NCBI RefSeq assembly: GCF_001905125.1
Contig: NZ_LWLE01000001.1
Span: 461,418 to 525,417, forward strand
Reading direction: 5' to 3'
Length of the DNA stretch: 64,000 nucleotides
From: Streptomyces sp. TSRI0281
GTDB lineage: Bacteria > Actinomycetota > Actinomycetes > Streptomycetales > Streptomycetaceae
Part shown: piece by piece, positions 26,216 through 32,830 of the stretch
Position numbering within the stretch: position 1 is the first letter of the stretch
Layout of the letters: each line of letters starts with the position of its first letter
Program-made: the position numbers and the translations under genes
The notes under the pieces: model-generated
Databases searched by the model: none
Told to the model about the DNA's origin: nothing
Seen by the model: only the letters and a program-made list of their open reading frames with translations

Positions 26216-27856
26216 GTGCAGCACGACCTCATCGCGCAGGCCAGGACCTGGCTGGCCGAGGACCCGGACCCCGAGACCCGTGACGAGCTCGGACGGCTCA
26301 TCGACGCCGGGGATCTCGACGAGCTCGCCGTGCGCTTCGCCGGCACGCTCCAGTTCGGCACCGCCGGACTGCGCGGCGAGATCGGGGCCGGGCCGATGCG
26401 GATGAACCGGTCCGTCGTGATCCGCGCCGCGGCGGGCCTCGCCGCCTACCTCAAGGCGCGGGGGCAGGAGGGCGGGCTCGTCGTCATCGGGTACGACGCC
26501 CGCTACAGGTCGGCCGACTTCGCCCGGGACACCGCGGCCGTGATGACCGGCGCCGGACTGCGGGCCGCCGTGCTCCCCCGGCCCCTGCCGACCCCGGTCC
26601 TGGCGTACGCCATAAGGCATCTGGGCGCCGTCGCCGGGGTCGAGGTCACCGCCAGCCACAACCCGCCGCGCGACAACGGCTACAAGGTCTATCTCGGCGA
26701 CGGCTCGCAGATCGTGCCCCCGGCCGACGGCGAGATCGCCGCCGCGATCGACGCGGTCGGCCCGCTGGACGGCGTGCCCCGCCCGGAGTCCGGCTGGGAC
26801 GTGCTCGGCGAGGAGGTGCTGGACGCCTATCTCGCGCGGACGGACAGCGTGCTCGGCGCCGGGAGCCCCCGTACCGCCCGGGTCGTGTACACGGCGATGC
26901 ACGGCGTCGGCACCTCGGTGCTGACGGCCGCGTTCGCCCGCGCCGGATTCCCCGAGCCGGTGCTCGTGGCCGAGCAGGCGGAGCCGGACCCCGCGTTCCC
27001 CACCGTCGCCTTCCCCAACCCGGAAGAGCCCGGCGCGATGGATCTCGCCTTCGCGACCGCACGCCGGGCCGGCCCCGATCTGATCATCGCGAACGACCCC
27101 GACGCCGACCGCTGCGCCGTCGCCGTCCCCGACCCGACGGCCGCGGGCGGCTGGCGGATGCTGCGCGGCGACGAGGTCGGCGCGCTGCTCGCCGCCCATC
27201 TGGTGGACCGCGGCGCGACGGGTGTCTTCGCCGAGTCGATCGTGTCGTCCTCGCTGCTCGGCCGGATCGCCGAGAAGGCGGGGCTCGGCTACGAGGAGAC
27301 GCTGACCGGCTTCAAGTGGATCGCCCGCGTCGACGGGCTGCGGTACGGGTACGAGGAGGCGCTCGGCTACTGCGTCGACCCCGAGGGCGTGCGCGACAAG
27401 GACGGCATCACGGCCGCCCTGCTCGTCGCCGAACTGGCCTCCGTGCTCAAGGAACAGGGGCGTACGCTCCTGGATCTCCTCGACGACCTCGCCCTCGCCC
27501 ACGGGCTGCACGCCACCGACCAGCTCTCCGTCCGGGTCGAGGACCTGTCGGTCATCGCGGACGCCATGCGGCGCCTGCGCGAGCGTCCGCCGGCCGCGCT
27601 GGCCGGACTCGCCGTCACCTCGGCCGAGGACCTCTCCCGGGGCACCGCGCAGCTGCCGCCCACCGACGGGCTGCGCTACCACCTGACGGGCGCCCGGGTG
27701 ATCGTCCGCCCGAGCGGCACCGAGCCGAAGCTCAAGTGCTACCTGGAGGTCGTGGTGCCGGTCGGCTCGGCGCGGGAGCTGCCCGCCGCGCGGGCCAGGG
27801 GCGCCGAACTGCTCGCCGGGATCAAGCGGGACCTGGCGGCGGCCGCCGGTATCTGA
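26216..27856 (+). CDS. phosphohexomutase family enzyme (PMM/PGM), probable phosphopentomutase
   Basis: 546 residues, four-domain alpha-D-phosphohexomutase. Active-site phosphoserine loop TASHNPPRDNGYKVY, metal loop NDPDADRCAV, sugar-binding loop GYEEALGY, and phosphate-binding RPSGTEPKLK. Annotated relatives are phosphomannomutases, but its place directly behind pnp and the absence of a deoB gene suggest it converts ribose-1-P and deoxyribose-1-P to the 5-phosphates (inference; mycobacterial PmmB Rv3308 has the same neighbourhood from memory). GTG start at 26216 with GAGAGG upstream. Likely shares the pnp promoter. Confidence 0.9.
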   Translation: MQHDLIAQARTWLAEDPDPETRDELGRLIDAGDLDELAVRFAGTLQFGTAGLRGEIGAGPMRMNRSVVIRAAAGLAAYLKARGQEGGLVVIGYDARYRSADFARDTAAVMTGAGLRAAVLPRPLPTPVLAYAIRHLGAVAGVEVTASHNPPRDNGYKVYLGDGSQIVPPADGEIAAAIDAVGPLDGVPRPESGWDVLGEEVLDAYLARTDSVLGAGSPRTARVVYTAMHGVGTSVLTAAFARAGFPEPVLVAEQAEPDPAFPTVAFPNPEEPGAMDLAFATARRAGPDLIIANDPDADRCAVAVPDPTAAGGWRMLRGDEVGALLAAHLVDRGATGVFAESIVSSSLLGRIAEKAGLGYEETLTGFKWIARVDGLRYGYEEALGYCVDPEGVRDKDGITAALLVAELASVLKEQGRTLLDLLDDLALAHGLHATDQLSVRVEDLSVIADAMRRLRERPPAALAGLAVTSAEDLSRGTAQLPPTDGLRYHLTGARVIVRPSGTEPKLKCYLEVVVPVGSARELPAARARGAELLAGIKRDLAAAAGI

Positions 27857-27873
27857 TCCGGCACCCGCACGTT

Positions 27874-27914
27874 CACCGGCCCCCGTTCCCCTTCCCGGGG
27901 GACGGGGGCCGGTG
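27874..27914. terminator. bidirectional terminator between the mutase gene and pstB
   Basis: 13-bp perfect stem CACCGGCCCCCGT/ACGGGGGCCGGTG with a smaller CCCC/GGGG stem in the loop, in the 60-bp gap between convergent genes. Confidence 0.88.
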
Positions 27915-27916
27915 CG

Positions 27917-28780
27917 TCATCCGAAGCGGCCGTTCACGTAGTCGGCGGTCCGGCGGTCCTGCGGGGAGCCGAACATGTCCTCGGTCGGGCCGTGTTCGAC
28001 GATCAGCCCGGGGGTGCCCTGTTCCGCGAGGAAGAACGCGCAGCCGTCGGAGACCCGGGCCGCCTGCTGCATGTTGTGCGTGACGATGACGATCGTGACC
28101 TCGTCCTTGAGGTCGTGGACGGTCTCCTCGATCCGCCGGGTCGAGGTCGGGTCGAGGGCCGAGCACGGTTCGTCCATCAGCAGGACCCGGGGGCGCACCG
28201 CCAGCGACCTGGCGATGCACAGGCGTTGCTGCTGCCCTCCGGAGAGCGCGCCGCCGGGCTGGCGCAGCCGGTCCCGGACCTCCTTCCACAGGCCCGCCTT
28301 GGTGAGGCACTCCTCCACGAGGTCGTCGCGCCCGCCCCTGGACACCTTGAGGCCGTTCAGCTTCAGGCCCGCGAGGACGTTGTCGTACAGGGACATCGCG
28401 GGGAACGGGTTCGGCTTCTGGAAGACCATGCCGATCTCGCGGCGGGCATGGGTGATCCGACGGCCCCGGTCGTAGATGTCCTCGCCGTCGAGGAGCACCC
28501 GGCCCGCCAGCGAGGCCGAGCCGATCAGTTCGTGCATCCGGTTCAGGATGCGCAGGAAGGTCGACTTGCCGCAGCCCGAGGGGCCGATGAGGGCGGTCAC
28601 CTGACGTGCGGGCATGGTCAGCGAGACCCGGTCGAGGACCTTGTGGTCGCCGAACCAGGCGGAGATCGCGTCCGCTTCGAGCGTCGCGGCGAGGGGAGCG
28701 GCAAGGACCGGGGCGGAGGGCGCGGCGCCCGGACCGGTGACCGTGCGGGGCTGGACGGCGGTGTCGATGAGGTCGGTCAT
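27917..28780 (-). CDS. pstB: Pst-type phosphate ABC transporter ATP-binding protein
   Basis: 287 residues. Walker A GPSGCGKST (66-74), Q-loop with the PstB signature FQKPNPFPAMSLYDNV, ABC signature LSGGQQQR, Walker B VLLMDEPCSALDPTSTRRIE, and H-loop VIVTHNMQQA. These are diagnostic of PstB. An N-terminal extension of about 35 Ala/Pro-rich residues precedes the ABC domain. It is the last gene of the accessory cluster, 160 bp beyond the pseudo-sortase gene and over 8 kb downstream of the permease genes it must serve. The spacer holds repeated GCGGCTCG/GTAGCCGCTC words. Confidence 0.93.
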   Translation of the reverse strand: MTDLIDTAVQPRTVTGPGAAPSAPVLAAPLAATLEADAISAWFGDHKVLDRVSLTMPARQVTALIGPSGCGKSTFLRILNRMHELIGSASLAGRVLLDGEDIYDRGRRITHARREIGMVFQKPNPFPAMSLYDNVLAGLKLNGLKVSRGGRDDLVEECLTKAGLWKEVRDRLRQPGGALSGGQQQRLCIARSLAVRPRVLLMDEPCSALDPTSTRRIEETVHDLKDEVTIVIVTHNMQQAARVSDGCAFFLAEQGTPGLIVEHGPTEDMFGSPQDRRTADYVNGRFG

Positions 28781-28940
28781 GGGGCGGGTGACTCCTCGGC
28801 TCTCGGGGCGGATCGGTGTTCGTCGGCTCGGCGGCGGTTCGGGGCGGCTCGTAGCCGCTCGTAGCCGCTCTGTGCGGCTCGAAAGCAGCACGTCGCGGCT
28901 CTGTGCAGTGCGAAAGCGGCTCGCTGCGGCTCGTCGCGGC

Positions 28941-29912
28941 TCAGAGCAGGTTGGGAAGCAGACGGGTGGCGGCCGAGGCGAGCGCGACCCCCAGGGCGCC
29001 GAGCACCGGGACCGCGGTGATCCACGTCTGCCAGACGCCCCAGACGCGCAGCGCCCAGGCGGCGAGCAGCGCGGCCGCCAGCAGCGCCTGCGACCAGAGG
29101 AAGACGGTGAGCCAGGCACCGTTCTCGCCCGCCAGGGCCTCCTCGGCCGGGCTGATCCAGCCGCCGCGCGTCTCGCGGGGCGGATGCGGCTGTACGGGGG
29201 TGGTGAGCGCGGCGTCGACGCGCAGGACGCCCGCGGGTGTGTAGGGGCCGCCGGTCGCGGTGATGAGGGTGAGCCGGCCCTGGTCCCGGCCCGGCCGGGC
29301 GGGCAGGCCGTCGCCGGGGCGACGGACGCCGGTGACCCGGTACACCGCCTTCGTCTGGCCGGTGGTGACCTCGATGCTCGCCCCGACGGGAAGCCTGTGC
29401 AGGCCGTGGAAGGGGCTGCCGTACCCCCATTGGCGGCCCATGACCACGGAGGTGCCCGCCTGGCCGGGCAGCGGGGTGTCGCGGCGGTGGCCGGGCCCGG
29501 ACATCAGCACCCCGGACGTGGTGCCCTCGCCGACGACCTCCCGCAGGCCGAGCGCGGGGATGCGCAGGAGCGCCACCGGGGCGCCCGCCGCGAGGGGTCT
29601 GCCGTCGTAGGTGCGCTGCCCCACGGGGGCGGTGCCGAGGGCGAGTTGCCTGCGCAGCTCGTCGTAGGCGGTCTGCTGGTCCCGGGAGTGCTGGAGGTGG
29701 CCGACGAGCGTCAGGTTCGCGGTGAAGCCGAGGAGTACGGCGGCCAGGACGCACAGGGCCGCCCCGGCCAGGGCGAGGCCCGGACGGGCGGCGGCCGGCG
29801 CGGGGGGCGGGGAGGCGGGAGCCGGGGGCTCGGGAGGCGCGGCCGGCGCCGGGGCGTGGGGTGCCGCCACCATGGACGGTGGCGGGGGTGGTGGCGGGGT
29901 CAGCACGGTCAC
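28941..29912 (-). CDS. sortase-fold membrane protein lacking catalytic His and Cys (pseudo-sortase)
   Basis: 323 residues. A Pro/Ala-rich cytoplasmic leader is followed by one membrane helix (about 44-66), an extracellular sortase domain (about 110-235), and two C-terminal helices. The fold markers are clear: LRIPALGLREVVGEGT, SGPGHRRDTPLPGQAGTSV, SPFHGLHRLPVGASIEV and RLTLITATGGPYTP...LRVDAAL. At the catalytic His site (usually AGH) it reads MGR (158-160), and the TLxTC Cys is Ala219; only the Arg remains. It therefore should not transpeptidate. GTG start at 29912. Lies between an LAxTG surface protein gene and pstB, pointing to a binding or scaffold role in the transporter cluster. Confidence 0.85.
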   Translation of the reverse strand: MTVLTPPPPPPPSMVAAPHAPAPAAPPEPPAPASPPPAPAAARPGLALAGAALCVLAAVLLGFTANLTLVGHLQHSRDQQTAYDELRRQLALGTAPVGQRTYDGRPLAAGAPVALLRIPALGLREVVGEGTTSGVLMSGPGHRRDTPLPGQAGTSVVMGRQWGYGSPFHGLHRLPVGASIEVTTGQTKAVYRVTGVRRPGDGLPARPGRDQGRLTLITATGGPYTPAGVLRVDAALTTPVQPHPPRETRGGWISPAEEALAGENGAWLTVFLWSQALLAAALLAAWALRVWGVWQTWITAVPVLGALGVALASAATRLLPNLL

Positions 29913-30025
29913 GGTGGCTGCGCTCCTGGCTGCGGAGGGGTGGTGGCGGTGCCCGGGGTCCGGAGGGGGTGACGGCCCGCCTCCGGACCCCGGGGGGGGG
30001 TCGGTGCGCCGGGTGGCCCGGTGGG

Positions 30026-31501
30026 TCAGTGCGCCGGGCGGCCGAACGTGAGCAGGCCCCTGCGGCGGACGTGGATCACGATCGCCGCGCCGAGGCTGAT
30101 CAGCGCGGCGGCGGCGAGGCCGATCGCGCCCGCCTCGCTGCCGGTCGAGGCGAGGGGCCCGGCGGACCGACCGCCGGAACCGCCGCCGCCCGCGGCGCCC
30201 GCGGCGTCACCCGCGTCACCGCCCGTGCCGCCGGAGGTCGTACCGCCGTCGTCGGTGCCCGCGGTGTCGCTCGGGTCGGGGGTGGGACTCGGCTGTTCGC
30301 CGGTGACGAAGGCGAAGACGACGCTGTGCCCGTCGGCCTTGTCCTCGGCGAGGGTGAGCGTGTGGTCGCCGTCCTCGATCCCGGCGGGGACGGTGAACGC
30401 GTACGCGTCGACGGTGCCTTCGGCGTCGGCGGTCGCGTCCGCGAGCGTGGCCCCGCTGTCGGCGAGGGTGACCTTCACCGTGGCGCCCTTGGTGTAGCCG
30501 CGGGCGGTGACCAGGACCTTCTGGCCGGCTTCCAGGGCGGGGTTGGCGTCGAGCGGCTTCCCGTCGGCGTCGGTGACATCGAGGTCGGCGGGCTCGGTGG
30601 GGCCGTCCGTGGGCTTGCCGGTGGGGTCGGTGGCGCTCGGGTCGGGGCTCGGCGCCGCGTCCGTGACGGTCACGGCCAGGAGGTCCGACGTACCGCTGAA
30701 CGCCTCCGGGTCCGTGGGGGTGAAGGTGGCGTTGTAGTAGGCGAGGCCGGGCTTCGCCGGTGCCGTGACGGTCAGTTCGGCCTTGCCCCCGGTCAGGTCC
30801 ACGGCTCCGACCTCGGTGAACGGGCCGGCGGCGGACGTACCGGCGCCGAAGCTCACCCGGCCCGCCGCCGCTGCCGGGGTGAGGTCCGCCGTCAGCTTCA
30901 GCGGCGCGCCGGCCGCCGTGGCGGGCCCGGTGAGCTCCATCGTGGTCGCCTGTGCCCGGACCAGGGCCCAGCTCTCGCCGGTGACCCGGACGCTCGCCGA
31001 GAAGTGGTCGAAGGCGCCCACGCTCGTCGCCGTGTCGCAGTGCAGCCGTATCTCGTAGGTGCCGTCCAGCGGACCGGTCTTGACGTACTTGCGCAGGACC
31101 GTCTCCAGCGAGGCCCCGGCGGGGAGCGTCGCGGTGAAGGGCCCGGAGTCGAGCGGCGCACCCTCGGCCGAGGTGGTGAGGGCGTACGAGGCCAGCCCCC
31201 CGGTCGCGGCGGCCGGCTTGGGCAGGCGGAGCCCGGCCCTGACGTAGGGCGCCTTCGGGTCGGCGGGGGCCGGGCAGGCGGCGTCCGTGGTGGCCGAGGT
31301 GGCGAGCTGGGCATCCTTGATGCTCCCGGCGGCGGGCTCCAGGGTGAACGTCCCGATCCGCGCCGACGCGGCGTGCGCCTCGGTGGACAGAGCCAGAACG
31401 GCGGCCGCCAGACCGCACAGCAGCGCGCAGACGCCGAGCAGCGCCACGGGTGATCCGAACAGCAGCGCCGCGGGCGATCTGCGTGGTGCGAGGCGATTCA
31501 T
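30026..31501 (-). CDS. secreted LAxTG-anchored protein with Ig-like domain, Pst-cluster
   Basis: 491 residues. Signal peptide ending near AHA-ASA (about residue 44), an N-terminal beta-rich domain of about 160 residues, an Ig-like region at about 180-275, a Pro/Asp/Thr-rich linker, a second Ig-like domain (about 315-400) and a Gly/Ser linker. The sorting signal is LASTG at 450-454, a hydrophobic helix, and RRR. A class E sortase should attach it to peptidoglycan. ATG at 31501 with GGGGAG 7 nt upstream. No phosphate-binding fold is evident; it may be a surface spacer or a partner of the PstS-like proteins beside it. Confidence 0.82.
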   Translation of the reverse strand: MNRLAPRRSPAALLFGSPVALLGVCALLCGLAAAVLALSTEAHAASARIGTFTLEPAAGSIKDAQLATSATTDAACPAPADPKAPYVRAGLRLPKPAAATGGLASYALTTSAEGAPLDSGPFTATLPAGASLETVLRKYVKTGPLDGTYEIRLHCDTATSVGAFDHFSASVRVTGESWALVRAQATTMELTGPATAAGAPLKLTADLTPAAAAGRVSFGAGTSAAGPFTEVGAVDLTGGKAELTVTAPAKPGLAYYNATFTPTDPEAFSGTSDLLAVTVTDAAPSPDPSATDPTGKPTDGPTEPADLDVTDADGKPLDANPALEAGQKVLVTARGYTKGATVKVTLADSGATLADATADAEGTVDAYAFTVPAGIEDGDHTLTLAEDKADGHSVVFAFVTGEQPSPTPDPSDTAGTDDGGTTSGGTGGDAGDAAGAAGGGGSGGRSAGPLASTGSEAGAIGLAAAALISLGAAIVIHVRRRGLLTFGRPAH

Positions 31502-31601
31502 CGCGTTTCTCCCCAGGGGGTGGTGGTGGACTTCGGGTACGCCGTGGGGCCGGGCACCCCCATGGGTGCCCGGCTGTCGCACGGTTACGGGGTGGCGATG
31601 A

Positions 31602-32522
31602 TCAGCGCTCACCCTTGAGGACGGTCGCGCCGCAGTTGGCGATGGTGGTGAAGCCGTAGAACTCGATGACGTCGGTCTCGGCGCAGACCTTGGAGTCGGA
31701 GCCGGTGAACGTGGCGTCGATGGTCGCGTCGTTCAGCTTCGCGGTCGGGACGACGTTGTAGACGTCGCGGCTGAACGCGCCGCCGTTGACCTTGCCGAGC
31801 ACGGTGGCACCGTGCCGGTCGTTGACCGCGCCGCTGACCTGGGCGTTGTACTGGGAGACGGAGTACGGGGCGATGTCGCCCGCGGTGTCGAGCTGCACGC
31901 CGTTGTGCTCCTGCATCGTGCCGACACAGGCACCCACGACGGGGTTGCCGATCTCACCGAGGAAGAAGGTGAGCGTCCCGGAACCGGCCTGCGGCAGCAG
32001 CGGGGTCAGCGGGACACCGTTGAGCGTGGTCAGCGTGCATTCGTAGATGGACTTGAGCTGGGCGGTGGTGAGGTTCAGGTTCGCGTTGAGCGGGCTGTCC
32101 CCGCGGACGGCGACGGTCACCTGGTCCTGCGCGAACGGGATCCAGGTCAGGTCGGTGCCGGCGGCGGCCGGTCCGCGCGAGGAGCGGGCGAAGTCCAGAC
32201 AGCCGGTGGCGCCGTCGATGCTGCTGTTCAGGGCGTTGATTCCGGCCGAGGAACCGTTCGGGCGGGTGAGGGCACAGTTGGCCGCCCGGGTCTTTACCGT
32301 GCTCGAACCGGTCGCGTCGTACGAGGCGATCAGCGTGCCGCCGTCGATGGACTCACCGAGACCGTTGACCACGTCCTGCGTCGTGTCCGAGCCGGCACCG
32401 GCGAGGACGCGGTAGTCGGTCGGGGTGGCCGGGTCGGCGGAGGCGACGGGGGCCATGATGCCGAGGCCGAGAGCGGCGGCGCCGACAGCGGCACCCAGAC
32501 GAACACGAGTCTTGACGTTCAC
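31602..32522 (-). CDS. secreted PstS-like substrate-binding protein (unanchored)
   Basis: 306 residues. A Sec signal peptide (about 1-29, VASA-DP) is followed by a PBP-like domain beginning YRVLAGAGSDTTQDVVNGL, analogous to the PstS opening GAGSTF..., and then YDATGSSTVKTR, LDFARSSRGP, WIPFAQDQVTVAV and LNLTTAQLKSIYECTLT. These are the characteristic order of PstS substrate-binding segments. Four Cys may form disulfides. No lipobox, TM helix or LPxTG signal, so it is released or held by other proteins. GTG start with a strong GGAGGAG. Probably its own transcript, because a stable hairpin lies between it and the gene upstream. Confidence 0.82.
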   Translation of the reverse strand: MNVKTRVRLGAAVGAAALGLGIMAPVASADPATPTDYRVLAGAGSDTTQDVVNGLGESIDGGTLIASYDATGSSTVKTRAANCALTRPNGSSAGINALNSSIDGATGCLDFARSSRGPAAAGTDLTWIPFAQDQVTVAVRGDSPLNANLNLTTAQLKSIYECTLTTLNGVPLTPLLPQAGSGTLTFFLGEIGNPVVGACVGTMQEHNGVQLDTAGDIAPYSVSQYNAQVSGAVNDRHGATVLGKVNGGAFSRDVYNVVPTAKLNDATIDATFTGSDSKVCAETDVIEFYGFTTIANCGATVLKGER

Positions 32523-32830
32523 TTCTGTTCTCCTCCGTGGATACGGAATGCAAGGAATGGACGCACAAGGACAATCCGGATTCTGTTACCGCCGACCCGT
32601 CGGCCGGCCACCGCAAACAATTCCGCAGAGCGGCCTCCCCGGCCACCAAATCCACTTGCTGATCAGGTTACGTATGGATTTACTGGGCGACACCAAGAGA
32701 ATTTCCCGAGGACCAGAGCGATTCCCCGGATTCGCCGGGGGCGGAGAATCCGGGGAATCCGGGGAATCCGGGGAATCCGGGGAATCGCACCGAGCCGGAG
32801 GACGTCGAACGGAAGGCTCCGGCCGAGGAC
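32523..32830. other. 308-bp gap with promoter space and hairpin/repeat
   Basis: No gene seen. The right part holds the inverted and 9-bp tandem repeats listed separately; the left part is AT-richer (near 32650-32700, TTACGTATGGATTTACTG) and should contain the promoter of the secreted PstS-like gene. Confidence 0.5.
32721..32787 (-). repeat. 13-bp inverted repeat merging into five 9-bp tandem repeats
   Basis: ATTCCCCGGATTC (32721-32733) pairs exactly with 32746-32758 (12-nt loop), forming a terminator-like hairpin 73 bp beyond the stop codon at 32831. The right arm opens a run of five GGGGAATCC units (32743-32787, first and last with one change), so several alternative hairpins can form. Confidence 0.8.

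Noticed and set aside
32743..32787. Possible CRISPR-like array
   Set aside because: Units are only 9 bp and directly adjacent with no spacers; no cas genes in the window.
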